64,000 nt of DNA from an uncultured Pseudomonas sp. (GCF_913777995.1 NZ_CAJYVE010000010.1:62001-126000), one strand, 5' to 3'. Positions 27,950-37,824 are shown, numbered from the stretch's first letter. Program-made: numbers and translations. The notes: generated by a model not told the origin, from the letters alone.

Positions 27950-29992
27950 ATGTCCGAGCCACGCCAGATTCTCGTTACCAGCGCCCTGCCCTATGCCAAT
28001 GGTTCCATTCACCTTGGTCACATGCTCGAGTACATCCAGACCGACATGTGGGTGCGTTTCCAGAAGCACCGCGGCAACCAGTGCATCTACGTGTGCGCGG
28101 ACGACGCCCATGGCTCGGCCATCATGCTGCGCGCAGAGAAGGAAGGCATCACCCCCGAGCAGTTGATCGACAACGTCAAGGCCGAACACAGCGCCGACTT
28201 CGCCGACTTCCTGGTGGACTTCGACAACTTCCACTCGACCCACAGCGAAGAGAACCGCGAGCTGTCGAGCCTGATCTACACCCGCCTGCGCGACGCCGGG
28301 CACATCGCCACGCGCTCGGTCACCCAGTACTTCGACCCAGACAAGAAGATGTTCCTGGCCGACCGCTTCATCAAGGGCACCTGTCCGAAATGCGCGGCAG
28401 AAGATCAGTACGGCGACAACTGCGAAAAATGCGGGGCCACCTACGCCCCCACCGAACTGAAGAACCCCAAGTCGGCGATCTCCGGCGCCACGCCGGTGCT
28501 CAAGGATTCCAAGCACTTCTTCTTCGACCTGCCGGCCTTCGAGGCCATGCTCAAGCAGTGGACCCGCAGTGGCACCCTGCAGGACGCCGTGGCGAACAAG
28601 ATCGCCGAATGGCTGGACAGCGGCCTGCAACAGTGGGACATCTCCCGCGATGCGCCGTATTTCGGTTTCGAGATCCCCGACGAGCCGGGCAAGTACTTCT
28701 ATGTGTGGCTGGACGCGCCGATCGGCTATATCGCCAGCTTCAAGAACCTCTGCGCACGCCGCCCGGAACTGGACTTCGATGCCTGGTGGCAGAAAGACTC
28801 CAGCACCGAGCTGTACCACTTCATCGGCAAGGACATCGTCAACTTCCACGCGCTGTTCTGGCCTGCCATGCTCGAAGGTGCCGGTCTGCGCAAGCCGACC
28901 GCCGTCAACGTGCACGGTTACCTGACCGTGAACGGCCAGAAGATGTCCAAGTCCCGCGGCACCTTCATCAAGGCGCGCACCTACCTGGAGCACCTGTCGC
29001 CGGAATACCTGCGTTACTACTACGCCGCCAAGCTGGGCCGCGGCGTGGACGACCTGGACCTGAACCTCGAAGACTTCGTGCAGAAGGTCAACTCCGACCT
29101 GATCGGCAAGGTGGTGAACATCGCCAGCCGCTGCGCCGGCTTCATCCACAAGGGCAACGACGGGGTGATGGTCGACAGCAACATCGCGCCGGAACTCACC
29201 GACGCCTTTCATGCCGCCGCGCCGTCGATTGCCGAAGCCTACGAGGCCCGCGACTTCGCCCGCGCCATGCGTGAAACCATGGCCCTGGCCGACCGCGCCA
29301 ACGCCTTCATCGCCGAAAAGGCACCTTGGGCGCTGGCCAAGCAGGAAGGCAAGCAGGATGAAGTGCAGGCCATCTGCGCACTGGGCATCAACCTGTTCCG
29401 CCAGCTGGTGATCTTCCTCAAGCCGGTGCTGCCGAAGCTGGCGGCCGACGCCGAACAGTTCCTCAACGTGGCACCGCTGACCTGGAACGATCACCAGACC
29501 CTGCTGGCCAACCACAAGCTGAACCCGTTCAACGCGCTGATGACCCGCATCGACCCGGTCAAGGTGGAAGCCATGGTCGGTGCCTCGAAGGAAGACCTGG
29601 CGGCAGCCAATGCGCCGGCAGCACCGCAGGGCAACGGCGAACTGGCCAAGGACCCGCTGTCGCCGGAGATCGAATTCGATGCCTTTGCCGCCGTCGACCT
29701 GCGCGTGGCGCTGATCGTCAAGGCCGAGCACGTGGAGGGTGCCGACAAACTGCTGCGCCTGACCCTGGACATCGGCGACCAGCAGCGCAACGTGTTTTCC
29801 GGCATCAAGAGCGCCTATCCTGACCCGAGCAAACTCGAAGGTCGGCTGACCATGATGATCGCCAACCTCAAGCCGCGCAAAATGCGCTTTGGCGTATCGG
29901 AAGGCATGGTGATGGCCGCCGGCCCTGGCGGCGAGGAAATCTACCTGCTGAGCCCGGACAGCGGCGCCAAGCCGGGCCAACGCATCAAGTAA
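27950..29992 (+). CDS. metG: Methionyl-tRNA synthetase
   Basis: A 680-residue class I aminoacyl-tRNA synthetase. The HIGH motif appears as HLGH in [10 protein letters not shown], the zinc knuckle as CPKC and CEKC, and KMSKS as KMSKSRGTF. The C-terminal 105 residues (from about 575, [20 protein letters not shown]) are the EMAP-II-like tRNA-binding and dimerisation domain. It charges initiator and elongator tRNA-Met. Confidence 0.98.
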   Translation: MSEPRQILVTSALPYANGSIHLGHMLEYIQTDMWVRFQKHRGNQCIYVCADDAHGSAIMLRAEKEGITPEQLIDNVKAEHSADFADFLVDFDNFHSTHSEENRELSSLIYTRLRDAGHIATRSVTQYFDPDKKMFLADRFIKGTCPKCAAEDQYGDNCEKCGATYAPTELKNPKSAISGATPVLKDSKHFFFDLPAFEAMLKQWTRSGTLQDAVANKIAEWLDSGLQQWDISRDAPYFGFEIPDEPGKYFYVWLDAPIGYIASFKNLCARRPELDFDAWWQKDSSTELYHFIGKDIVNFHALFWPAMLEGAGLRKPTAVNVHGYLTVNGQKMSKSRGTFIKARTYLEHLSPEYLRYYYAAKLGRGVDDLDLNLEDFVQKVNSDLIGKVVNIASRCAGFIHKGNDGVMVDSNIAPELTDAFHAAAPSIAEAYEARDFARAMRETMALADRANAFIAEKAPWALAKQEGKQDEVQAICALGINLFRQLVIFLKPVLPKLAADAEQFLNVAPLTWNDHQTLLANHKLNPFNALMTRIDPVKVEAMVGASKEDLAAANAPAAPQGNGELAKDPLSPEIEFDAFAAVDLRVALIVKAEHVEGADKLLRLTLDIGDQQRNVFSGIKSAYPDPSKLEGRLTMMIANLKPRKMRFGVSEGMVMAAGPGGEEIYLLSPDSGAKPGQRIK

Positions 29993-30009
29993 TACCGAAC
30001 CGAGCCGGG

Positions 30010-30046
30010 GCCCGGTAACCGCCCAGTACGGTGGTTACCGGGCTTT
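30010..30046 (+). terminator. Terminator after metG
   Basis: An 11-bp perfect stem GCCCGGTAACC (30010-30020) with GGTTACCGGGC (30033-30043) followed by TTT, 18 bp after the metG stop. Confidence 0.8.
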
Positions 30047-30085
30047 CGCCTGTGTGGCGTTACGGTTTTCATGGGTAACCAGAGC

Positions 30086-31051
30086 ATGAACCTCATTCAG
30101 CGCATCGACGCCCTGCTGCCCCAGACCCAGTGCGGCAAGTGCGGCCATGCCGGCTGCCGCCCCTATGCCGAGGGTATCGCAGCCGGCGAAGCGATCAACA
30201 AATGTCCACCTGGCGGCCAGGAAACCATCGCCGGGCTTGCCCAACTGCTGGGCACGGCAATCCTCCCTCTGGAGGCCCAACGCGGCGTTGCACCCGCCCA
30301 GGTGGCCTACATCCGGGAAGCGGAGTGCATCGGTTGCACCAAGTGCATCCAGGCCTGCCCGGTGGACGCCATCGTGGGTGCGGCCAAGCAGATGCACACG
30401 GTTCTGAGCGAGGAATGCACCGGTTGCGATCTGTGCGTGGCGCCCTGCCCGGTGGATTGCATCGACCTGCTGCCCCTCACCGCGACCATCCCCTTGGTGG
30501 GTGACTGGCCGCTGACCGCCGAGCAACGACAGGTCCGGGCACACAAACGGGAACACGCCAGGCAGCGTTTCGAACGGCGCAGTGCGCGCCTGCAGCACGA
30601 ACGTGCACGCCGCCTGGAACGCAACGTGAGCCCGCCGCCCCGCATGAGCCAGCCAGCTGTCACGGTTGCGCCGCCGACGAGCCAGGAAGACCAGGCACTG
30701 AAGCAGGCACGCAGCGAGCTGAACATGAGCCGGGCACGCCTGAACAAGTCGCTCAGGGCTTTCGGCCACCCGCCCACCCGTGAACAGGCCATGCGCCTGA
30801 TCGAGCTGAAGGATCAGGTCGAAGCCGCCGAGCAGGCACTGGCGCGTCTCGAAGCGCTCTCCCCCACGCCCGTGGCGGTACCGGTAGCGACATCGCCGGT
30901 CGACCTCAAACGTGCCAAGATCCAGCTCGCCATGGCCAGGGCCAGCCTGAACAAAGCCCAGGCCGCCGGCGCCGACGCCGAACAGCTCGCCCGCTTGAAC
31001 GCCCAGTTGCACAGTGCAGAACAGGCGGTGCAGGCCGCTCAACAGCCATGA
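30086..31051 (+). CDS. RnfB-like iron-sulfur protein without the membrane anchor (orphan)
   Basis: A 321-residue protein (326 if ATG 30071 is used; neither start has a clear ribosome site). The Fe-S domain of RnfB/RsxB is present ([16 protein letters not shown]), followed by two [4Fe-4S] ferredoxin motifs ([13 protein letters not shown] and [13 protein letters not shown]). The N-terminal membrane helix of true RnfB is missing. A long charged helical C-terminal extension with two similar repeats ([19 protein letters not shown] and [19 protein letters not shown]) replaces it. No other rnf gene is in the window, but nth follows 31 bp later, as in Rnf operons. Confidence 0.88.
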   Translation: MNLIQRIDALLPQTQCGKCGHAGCRPYAEGIAAGEAINKCPPGGQETIAGLAQLLGTAILPLEAQRGVAPAQVAYIREAECIGCTKCIQACPVDAIVGAAKQMHTVLSEECTGCDLCVAPCPVDCIDLLPLTATIPLVGDWPLTAEQRQVRAHKREHARQRFERRSARLQHERARRLERNVSPPPRMSQPAVTVAPPTSQEDQALKQARSELNMSRARLNKSLRAFGHPPTREQAMRLIELKDQVEAAEQALARLEALSPTPVAVPVATSPVDLKRAKIQLAMARASLNKAQAAGADAEQLARLNAQLHSAEQAVQAAQQP

Positions 31052-31082
31052 GGGCTCACAGAAGCCCACCAGGATACCGACC

Positions 31083-31721
31083 ATGAACGCCGCCAAACGC
31101 CAGGAAATCTTCCGTAGGCTCCATGAGGACAACCCGGACCCGAAGACCGAGCTGGCCTACACCACGCCCTTCGAACTGCTAATCGCCGTGATTCTGTCCG
31201 CACAGGCCACCGACGTCAGCGTCAACAAGGCCACGGCACGCCTTTACCCGGTGGCCAACACGCCTGAAGCGATCTACGCCCTCGGCGTGGAAGGTTTGTC
31301 GGAGTACATCAAGACCATCGGCCTGTACAACAGCAAGGCCAAGAACGTCATCGAGACCTGCCGCCTGCTGATCGAACAGCACAACAGCGAAGTCCCGCAG
31401 ACCCGTGAAGCGCTGGAGGCCTTGCCCGGCGTGGGGCGCAAGACCGCCAACGTAGTGCTCAACACTGCCTTCCGGCAGATCGCCATGGCAGTAGACACGC
31501 ATATTTTCCGGGTCAGCAACAGGACCGGCATCGCCCCCGGCAAGAATGTCGTAGAGGTGGAGAAACAGTTGCTGAAGTTCGTGCCAAAGAACTATCTGCT
31601 CGACGCCCACCACTGGCTGATCCTGCACGGGCGCTATGTTTGTGTGGCGCGCAAGCCCCGCTGCGGCAGCTGCCGGATCGAAGACCTGTGCGATTACAAG
31701 CACAAGACCTCCGACGATTGA
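31083..31721 (+). CDS. nth: Endonuclease III
   Basis: A 212-residue bifunctional DNA glycosylase/AP lyase that removes oxidised pyrimidines. The helix-hairpin-helix with the catalytic Lys is LPGVGRKTANVVL, the catalytic Asp lies in AVDTHIFR, and the C-terminal [4Fe-4S] cluster is CVARKPRCGSCRIEDLC (C-x6-C-x2-C-x5-C). Start 31083 follows the rnfB-like gene by 31 bp, so they are probably one transcript. Confidence 0.97.
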   Translation: MNAAKRQEIFRRLHEDNPDPKTELAYTTPFELLIAVILSAQATDVSVNKATARLYPVANTPEAIYALGVEGLSEYIKTIGLYNSKAKNVIETCRLLIEQHNSEVPQTREALEALPGVGRKTANVVLNTAFRQIAMAVDTHIFRVSNRTGIAPGKNVVEVEKQLLKFVPKNYLLDAHHWLILHGRYVCVARKPRCGSCRIEDLCDYKHKTSDD

Positions 31722-31827
31722 GCGATAGCGTCAATTCGTGCCGAACGATTGAAAAAATCTTTTTTACCCGTTTTGGGTTTGACGTTATAAGGAGCGCCAA
31801 CACAGCCTAAGCCTGGAGTCACCTTGC

Positions 31828-32013
31828 ATGAGCACTGGCAAAGAGCAACTGGATGTAGACGTAGAAGATGAGTTCGCGAGCGAAGCGGACGATGCCGAAG
31901 CTCCAGCAGCGGAACCGGCAAAGACCAATCTGAGCAAGCGCCGCACCATCGACAATCTCCTTGAAGAGCGACGCCTGCAAAAAGAATTAGCCGACTACGA
32001 CTTCGACATCTAG
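31828..32013 (+). CDS. PA3496-family small acidic protein
   Basis: A 61-residue acidic protein (MSTGKEQLDVDVEDEFASEA) with a conserved basic helix (SKRRTIDNLLEERRLQKELA) and end (DYDFDI). The family occurs next to nth across Pseudomonas and has been linked to envelope integrity, but its mechanism is unknown. The stop codon TAG is itself part of a long inverted repeat described below. Confidence 0.85.
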   Translation: MSTGKEQLDVDVEDEFASEADDAEAPAAEPAKTNLSKRRTIDNLLEERRLQKELADYDFDI

Positions 32014-32155
32014 GTTTTGTACGAAAAGTGCCTGCGCTCGGCCATGCTGCGTTAAAAACAGGCTCGGAATGCTCATTTACTCCAGTAAACTCCGCTTCCT
32101 CGCCTGTTTTTGCCTTGCCTGACCTTCGCTCGCCGACTTTTCGTACAAAACCTAG
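32010..32155. repeat. 146-bp imperfect palindrome with perfect 20-bp terminal inverted repeats
   Basis: CTAGGTTTTGTACGAAAAGT (32010-32029) recurs inverted at 32136-32155. Inside is a second inverted pair, AAAAACAGGC (about 32055) with GCCTGTTTTT (about 32102), and a central TTTACTCCAGTAAA. The two arms are imperfect complements of each other along their length, so the whole unit can fold into one long hairpin. It resembles a MITE or a large REP-like element and overlaps the stop codon of the PA3496-family gene, where it may also serve as terminator. Confidence 0.85.
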
Positions 32156-32228
32156 AGCCTCCTCCGTTCATGCCAAGCCTCTCCAGAAGAGAGGCTTGCA
32201 CAGACAGCTCCGGCGCCCTCCCCCGGCG

Positions 32229-32855
32229 CTATACCAGTCCGTTTCTCTGCGCCAGTTCGATGAGATCCACCAGTGAGTGGGCATTGAGCTTGAGCAACAG
32301 ACGTGTCTTGTAGGTACTCACCGTCTTGTTGCTGAGGAACATGCTGTCAGCGATTTCCTTGTTGGTCTTGCCCCGTGCCAACTGCTGCAGCACCATCATC
32401 TCACGCCCCGACAAGCGATCGACCATGTCGGCCTCGCTGGCATTGCCCATGCTGGAACGCACGGTATGCAGGGCCTGGTTGGGGAAGTAGCTGTAGCCGG
32501 AAAGCACGGCCTTGATGGCGCTCAGCAGCTCGGTGAGGTCCTGCTGCTTGCAGACGTAGCCTGCCGCACCAGCCTGCATGCAGCGCATGGAAAAGTGCCC
32601 GGGCGCCTGGGACGTGAGGATCAGCACCTTGAATGGCAGTGCCATGGCCGAGAGCCGCGCGATCACTTCCAGGCCATCGAGCTTGGGGATACCGATGTCG
32701 AGGATCACGATATCCGGCAGATGCTCGCGGGCCAGTTGCAGGGCATCCACACCGTTGTCCGTTTCGGCGATAACCTCATAACCATGGCGTTCCATCAGCA
32801 TCCGTACAGCAAGGCGAATGACAGGATGATCATCCACGATCAGCACTTTATTCAT
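32229..32855 (-). CDS. BvgA/EvgA-like response regulator (NarL/LuxR family)
   Basis: A 208-residue response regulator. The receiver has phospho-acceptor Asp in VILDIGIPKLDG (about D54), with DDH near the start and Lys in GYVCKQQ. The C-terminal HTH (LARGKTNKEIADSMFLSNKT) is almost the same as that of Bordetella BvgA, and RocA1-type regulators of pseudomonads share it. Start 32855 gives the standard MNKVLIVDDHPVIRLAV. No sensor kinase lies nearby, so its partner is encoded elsewhere. The AT-rich spacer upstream contains BvgA-type TTTCCTA heptads. Confidence 0.92.
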   Translation of the reverse strand: MNKVLIVDDHPVIRLAVRMLMERHGYEVIAETDNGVDALQLAREHLPDIVILDIGIPKLDGLEVIARLSAMALPFKVLILTSQAPGHFSMRCMQAGAAGYVCKQQDLTELLSAIKAVLSGYSYFPNQALHTVRSSMGNASEADMVDRLSGREMMVLQQLARGKTNKEIADSMFLSNKTVSTYKTRLLLKLNAHSLVDLIELAQRNGLV

Positions 32856-33959
32856 GGGGCAGTCCAATTTTGCTTTTCGAATTTTCGGAACCAGCACAAT
32901 AGCCTAGTCGTTTAGTAGTTTGCATGACGCCCCCCCCTGGAGACCAACAGCCAAAGACCATTCCCACTCTTAGAACAGAACTTTCCTACAAAACTTGCCG
33001 CAAGCCACTGGTTATCAATCCTTATCATACGCTTTCCCCTCTAAATTCCAGTGCAGCAACTTAACTGACTGACAGACCGGCAACTTGCCCCGCCCCCCCT
33101 TGCTACAGGAATGCCGCAGGCGGAAAAACCGCTAGACAGAGCGCTCAGCAACGATCCTGAAGTAGCTCCATGCTGAAATCCTCGCACGCCCGAGACGTTG
33201 ACACGGATAAACCAGGCAACTTGCTATTACCTGAATCCGCCGAACGGTTCTGTTCGGTAATAGCTGGGAGCTACTCGACGATACAGGCAGCGCACCTTGC
33301 CAGCTTCTCCTGGCGCGCTGTTTTTCCCGGCATGAAAGTTCGAGACCAAGGCAATGCGAAGAGCCACCTGCCAGTAGCAGGTTTAAAAACTACACGCAAC
33401 GGAATGGCTTTTTCGTACACATAGCTATTTCAGGAGATAGGCCACAACACATTAGGAAATACCTTACAAAATATTGTTAAAATATTTTCCACGACTACTC
33501 CTCCCTCACGAATTGCATTCGCACGCCGCCAATGGCGGCGAGCTAATACCATCTTCAACTGTTTTTCCATAGCAACGGACTGAAACAGGAAATGTACTAC
33601 AACACTAACAGACGGCTTTAAAGAGTGCGTAAGACACTTACCACAGGCTTAACTTGATCGCTGCAACAGGCCATTTTTTTCTTGATTTTCCTATTTCCAA
33701 TCGTTACTTTTTCGGCAACCAACTCATTACTTGATATCCACAAACAACAAAATTAGATGAGCACTTTCAGTAACAGAGCACATACATCGCTCTTGTTCAC
33801 GAGTGTTTCACAAGGATGCTGCCTGCCAGTAGAAACGAAAGGACTCGAACAACATAAACATGGCCATTCAATTTATCGACATGTCGACCTGAAGTTCAGG
33901 TCCCGATGATTCTTCTTGAAAAGGCCATGTGTATAACCATGTTCAAAAAGGAATGGATC
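32856..33959. other. AT-rich 1.1-kb intergenic region
   Basis: This spacer is clearly richer in A+T than the flanking genes. An 84-codon ORF at 33170-33424 lacks a ribosome site and coding character, so I do not call it. Three exact TTTCCTA heptads occur (32982-32988, 33453-33459 on the minus strand, 33687-33693). The first is part of TTCCTACAAAACTTG, which recurs at 37825-37839. The region probably holds the promoter of the response regulator gene and perhaps an untranslated RNA; no such RNA can be delimited by eye. Confidence 0.6.
32980..32997. promoter_or_regulatory. Candidate binding site for the BvgA-like regulator
   Basis: ACTTTCCTACAAAACTTG lies 125 bp upstream of the regulator start. 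It contains the BvgA heptad TTTCCTA and a 15-base string that recurs before pyrC/motY. Autoregulation is inferred. Confidence 0.4.
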
Positions 33960-34478
33960 ATGAAGAACAAGCACTCCCTTTCACCCGCCCACTCACCAGC
34001 GCCGCTGGACCTGAGCGCTGCAGTCGAGGCCTTTGTGGCCCAAGGCGGCGTGATTGCCGTTATTCCCGACCCTGAAACGACCAATGCCCCGCCTGCCCCT
34101 GTCGACGAACCCGCGACCACCGAAGCCGAGACACTCGCCAAGCTGGAACAGCTCAAGGCACTGGTCGCCAAGGGGGCTGGCGTTTCATCCCTCCAGTACT
34201 CACTGCGGATGAATCGCAGGGACATCCGTCAGCTGGCCCAGCAACATGGCATCAAGATCAACTTCAGTCGCCCTGTGAGAGTACAACGCCCGGCCAATAT
34301 GCCTCCGGACCGGGATATCGACGATATCGTCGCCGGACATGCCATGCACTATTCCAGCCTTGGCTACAGCGTGCCGGAAATCGCCCAGTTCCTCGGTCTG
34401 AGCGTTCGTCAGGTTCTCGACCTGGGCAAGGCCTACCGCTTCGAATTCAGCGCGCCGCCCCAGGGCGACAAGGCCTGA
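33960..34478 (+). CDS. Hypothetical protein with helix-turn-helix-like segments
   Basis: A 172-residue protein starting at 33960, where AAGGA lies 8 nt upstream. Residues 1-50 are low-complexity (Pro, Ala, Thr). The central part SSLQYSLRMNRRDIRQLAQQ and the later YSVPEIAQFLGLSVRQVLDL each look like a helix-turn-helix recognition segment, so DNA binding is plausible. I do not recognise the family. It lies in a small accessory-looking stretch between the response regulator and argG. Confidence 0.65.
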   Translation: MKNKHSLSPAHSPAPLDLSAAVEAFVAQGGVIAVIPDPETTNAPPAPVDEPATTEAETLAKLEQLKALVAKGAGVSSLQYSLRMNRRDIRQLAQQHGIKINFSRPVRVQRPANMPPDRDIDDIVAGHAMHYSSLGYSVPEIAQFLGLSVRQVLDLGKAYRFEFSAPPQGDKA

Positions 34479-34596
34479 GCCGGCGCATGCCTCTGACAAG
34501 CTCCGGCCGGCCATGTCGCAGCCGAAGGCTTCTGAAGACACGCGCCCAGGGCGCCCTGCGGCGGCCTCACCACACGATCGTTCTGCGAGAAGGCTC

Positions 34597-34860
34597 ATGA
34601 CCAACCCCACTTGCATCACCCAGCCCATCACCGTCATCGCCCTGTTTGCCGCGCTCTCGGAGGCCTCGGCAGCCACTGTGCTGCCGCATCTGGATGCCGG
34701 CAGCCGAGAGCTCTACATCTGGTTCCTGATCGGTTTTCCGTCAGCGCTGGTGACGCTGTTCTTCCTCACGCTCAATTTCAATCCCAGGGTGCTGTATGCC
34801 CCTCGCTCTGGCGGCGCTGCCGCAAAAGCCCCCGAGAAAAACCGAAATGGCACAGGTTAA
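34597..34860 (+). CDS. Small membrane protein of unknown function
   Basis: An 87-residue protein with two hydrophobic segments (TVIALFAALSEASAATVL at about 12-29 and LYIWFLIGFPSALVTLFFLT at about 40-59) and a basic C-terminal tail, so it is predicted to be a small inner membrane hairpin. GAAGG precedes the ATG at 34597. It resembles small phage- or plasmid-associated membrane proteins in layout only. No function can be assigned. Confidence 0.6.
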   Translation: MTNPTCITQPITVIALFAALSEASAATVLPHLDAGSRELYIWFLIGFPSALVTLFFLTLNFNPRVLYAPRSGGAAAKAPEKNRNGTG

Positions 34861-35106
34861 TGTGGGAAAAGTAAACGCAAACACAGTACTTAAACTATCG
34901 ACCTATTAGGAACTTGCAAAACCTGATAGTCGAGAATCAGTTAGACACTCACCGGCCCGCGCTGGTGATTCCTGATAGACACGCAACGCGTGCAGGCAAG
35001 TCTAAAGTTGCCCTGTGTCCGGTTTCAAAATGCTCGAAGAGCATGGTGACGCCCTTGCGCCTCTGTACAACCACACGCACCCAACGCTCAACTGAATGGA
35101 ACTACC

Positions 35107-35400
35107 ATGTCGAAGTTAAAAGAGTTCCGTGATTTGGAACATGCCCTGAAACGGCAGCAGGAAAAGCTCGAACGACTTGCCCATAACGAGCAACTTTCCA
35201 GGCTGCTTGAATTCGAACAAAAACTGCTGGCGCTGCTCAAGCGTTACAAGCTGACCTTGCGCGACTTGAAGGACGTGGCACAAGCCAACCCGCTCTGCAC
35301 CCAAGAGGACAGCGCACGCTATGGCGCCACAGGGCACAAGACAGCCAGGGCCTGCAGAAAACGCACGAATGGGACGAAAAGCGGGGGGCAGGAGAGGTAG
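35107..35400 (+). CDS. MvaT/H-NS-like protein with only the N-terminal oligomerisation domain
   Basis: A 97-residue protein. Residues 1-60 (MSKLKEFRDLEHALKRQQEK, then LLEFEQKLLALLKRYKLTLR) match the N-terminal coiled-coil domain of the MvaT/TurA family, which forms dimers and filaments. The C-terminal DNA-binding segment (usually about 60 residues with NPHTGE, KGGNH and LKxWK) is absent; instead there is a short basic tail (HKTARACRKRTNGTKSGGQE). It may act as a modifier of full-length MvaT proteins, like H-NST for H-NS. DNA binding by the basic tail remains possible. Confidence 0.72.
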   Translation: MSKLKEFRDLEHALKRQQEKLERLAHNEQLSRLLEFEQKLLALLKRYKLTLRDLKDVAQANPLCTQEDSARYGATGHKTARACRKRTNGTKSGGQER

Positions 35401-35422
35401 CGACGGCTGAATGCCCCCGCAA

Positions 35423-35445
35423 ATGCAGCCCCCTCGGGGCTGCAT
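35423..35445 (-). terminator. Hairpin between the MvaT-like gene and argG
   Basis: ATGCAGCCCC (35423-35432) pairs with GGGGCTGCAT (35436-35445). It stands 12 bp beyond the argG stop and has no long T run on either side, so it may stop transcription from both directions only partly. Confidence 0.6.
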
Positions 35446-35457
35446 CGGCAACGGCAA

Positions 35458-36675
35458 TCAGAAGAACTTGCGGTTCTTGTTCGCCGCGATACGCATGCGC
35501 AGGGCGTTGAGCTTGATGAAGCCCGCTGCATCGGCCTGGTCGTAGGCGCCGCCATCTTCCTCGAAGGTCGCGATGTTGGCATCGAACAGCGAGTCGTCGG
35601 ACTTGCGCCCCACCACGACCACGTTGCCCTTGTACAGCTTCAGGCGTACCACGCCGTTCACGTGGGCCTGGGAAGCGTCGATCATCTGTTGCAGCATCAG
35701 ACGCTCTGGGCTCCACCAGTAGCCGGTGTAGATCAGGCTGGCGTACTTGGGCATCAGCTCGTCTTTCAGGTGGGCGACTTCGCGGTCCAGGGTGATGGAC
35801 TCGATGGCACGGTGAGCCTTGAGCATGATGGTGCCGCCAGGGGTCTCGTAGCAGCCACGGGACTTCATGCCCACATAACGGTTCTCGACGATATCCAGGC
35901 GGCCGATGCCGTTTTCGCCACCGATGCGGTTAAGTTCGGTCAGCACTTGGGCAGGCGTCATGTCCTTGCCGTCGATGGCCACGATGTCACCGGCGCGGTA
36001 GGTCAGTTCGATGTAGGTCGGCGTGTTCGGCGCGGCTTCTGGCGACTTGGTCCAGCGCCACATGTCTTCTTCGTGCTCGGTCCAGGTGTCTTCCAGCACG
36101 CCGCCCTCATAAGAGATGTGCAGCAGGTTGGCATCCATGGAGTAAGGCGACTTCTTCTTGCCATGGCGCTCGATCGGGATCGCGTGCTTCTCGGCGTAGT
36201 CCATCAGCTTCTCGCGCGACAGCAGGTCCCATTCACGCCATGGTGCAATGACCTTGACGCCAGGCTTGAGTGCGTAGGCACCCAGTTCGAAACGCACCTG
36301 GTCGTTACCCTTGCCGGTCGCGCCATGGGAAATGGCGTCAGCACCGGTCTCGTTGGCGATCTCGATCAGGCGCTTGGCGATCAGCGGACGGGCGATCGAG
36401 GTACCCAGCAGGTACTCACCTTCGTAGACGGTATTGGCACGGAACATCGGGTAGACGAAGTCGCGCACAAACTCTTCGCGCAGATCGTCGATGTAGATCT
36501 CTTTGACACCCATGGCCTGGGCCTTGGCGCGAGCCGGTTCGACCTCTTCGCCCTGTCCCAGGTCAGCGGTGAAGGTCACCACTTCGCAGTTGTAGGTGTC
36601 TTGCAGCCACTTCAGGATCACCGAAGTATCCAGACCACCGGAATACGCCAGTACGACCTTGTTTACGTCCGCCAT
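35458..36675 (-). CDS. argG: Argininosuccinate synthase
   Basis: A 405-residue enzyme joining citrulline and aspartate with ATP to give argininosuccinate. The PP-loop motif [17 protein letters not shown] lies at residues 7-23, and [15 protein letters not shown] and [15 protein letters not shown] family segments follow (here [11 protein letters not shown]). Length matches the family. It works with ArgF (42021-42938) in arginine synthesis. Monocistronic, next to motY as in other pseudomonads. Confidence 0.97.
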   Translation of the reverse strand: MADVNKVVLAYSGGLDTSVILKWLQDTYNCEVVTFTADLGQGEEVEPARAKAQAMGVKEIYIDDLREEFVRDFVYPMFRANTVYEGEYLLGTSIARPLIAKRLIEIANETGADAISHGATGKGNDQVRFELGAYALKPGVKVIAPWREWDLLSREKLMDYAEKHAIPIERHGKKKSPYSMDANLLHISYEGGVLEDTWTEHEEDMWRWTKSPEAAPNTPTYIELTYRAGDIVAIDGKDMTPAQVLTELNRIGGENGIGRLDIVENRYVGMKSRGCYETPGGTIMLKAHRAIESITLDREVAHLKDELMPKYASLIYTGYWWSPERLMLQQMIDASQAHVNGVVRLKLYKGNVVVVGRKSDDSLFDANIATFEEDGGAYDQADAAGFIKLNALRMRIAANKNRKFF

Positions 36676-36790
36676 GCCATCACTCCACGGGGTTGTACGG
36701 AAAACCGCTGATTCTACCCCTCAAAGCCGGAGATTTACAGTAGCGCGACAGCTTGTGACCTCCAGGCGACAGCCGTGTACAGCCGGGAGG

Positions 36791-37756
36791 TCAGGAAGTC
36801 TTGGCGGCCGCCGCCGCGCCGCTGGCGGTCGGCGCAGGTGTCGGAGCGGGTGCCGCGGCAGGTGCGGCCTCAGCGGGGGTCGCAGGGGCCGGGCGCTCGG
36901 TCGGCGCCACGCGCTCCAGATGCACGTTCACCCGCCGGTTACGTGCCCGGTTGGCGTTGTTGGTGTTGGGGACCAGTGGGTAGCGTTCGCCATGAAAACG
37001 CAAGGTGATCTGCTCTTCCGGCACGCCATTGGCCTTGAGGTAATCCATGACCGCCAGCGCACGACGACGGGACAGGTCGCGATTGGTCAGGCGGTTGCCA
37101 CTGTTATCCGAATGGCCATCGAGCTCGACGTGATTGACCGTCGGATCGGCTTTCATATACGCCAGGATGTTATCCAGGCGCGCCTTGGCCTGGGCGTCCA
37201 GGTCGATACCGCCCCCAGGAAACCCGACTTCCGCCTGTTTGATCTGATCGAAGTTCATCGGCAGCAGCTTGGCCGTGCAGCTCTGGTACTCGCCGAAGGC
37301 TTCGCGAAAGCGCGCCGGCAGCAGGCGGACTTCCATATTGCCGCCACCATCGCGCACATAGTGACGAATCACCGGGCTGCGCCCTTCGAGCAAGCCGTTG
37401 ATCAGACGTCCGGCCTGGGCCTGGGAGGTGTTGAACGGAATCTCGCCATTACTTACCCGTACCGACCCCAGATTCAGATCACCACGTCCCGGCTGCCAGG
37501 GGGCGGCCGCCGCCAGCAGGGTCGCCGAACCACTGCCCATCATGTTGTAGGCGGCCTTCAGACGGAAGGTCGCCTGCTCGCCGGCACGACGCACGAACTC
37601 ACCGGCACCGAAATCGGTGATCGGCTGGCTCAGACGACACTCGAACTGATCGCCCTCGACTTTCCATTCGACTTTTTCCAGACGCGTCTGGAAGTTCACG
37701 GCCATCGCTGGGAGGCTGGCGAACAGGCTGATCAGGGCTAGATATCGCTGGCGCAC
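36791..37756 (-). CDS. motY: Flagellar T-ring protein MotY (OmpA-family)
   Basis: A 321-residue exported protein with a signal peptide (MRQRYLALISLFASLPAMA). An N-terminal MotY domain (FQTRLEKVEWKVEGDQFECR) is followed by a C-terminal OmpA-like peptidoglycan-binding domain (about 175-285, with ELDGHSDNSGN and NRARNRRVNV). The last 35 residues are Ala/Pro-rich. Gene order argG-motY-pyrC-rnt equals PA3525-PA3528, which supports the symbol. The start is GTG at 37756, with GGAG 6 nt upstream. It anchors stator units of the polar flagellum. Confidence 0.9.
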   Translation of the reverse strand: MRQRYLALISLFASLPAMAVNFQTRLEKVEWKVEGDQFECRLSQPITDFGAGEFVRRAGEQATFRLKAAYNMMGSGSATLLAAAAPWQPGRGDLNLGSVRVSNGEIPFNTSQAQAGRLINGLLEGRSPVIRHYVRDGGGNMEVRLLPARFREAFGEYQSCTAKLLPMNFDQIKQAEVGFPGGGIDLDAQAKARLDNILAYMKADPTVNHVELDGHSDNSGNRLTNRDLSRRRALAVMDYLKANGVPEEQITLRFHGERYPLVPNTNNANRARNRRVNVHLERVAPTERPAPATPAEAAPAAAPAPTPAPTASGAAAAAKTS

Positions 37757-37824
37757 GGGAGGCTCCACGTAAAAAAATGACCGCAAAACAAAAAATACCC
37801 ACCTACAGCCTGTCTATCGGTAAC

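Noticed and set aside
27929..29980. 683-codon frame on the minus strand
   Set aside because: Lies entirely antisense to metG, a certain gene; the product is low-complexity.
33170..33424. 84-codon frame in the AT-rich spacer
   Set aside because: No ribosome site, no coding bias and no recognisable protein features.
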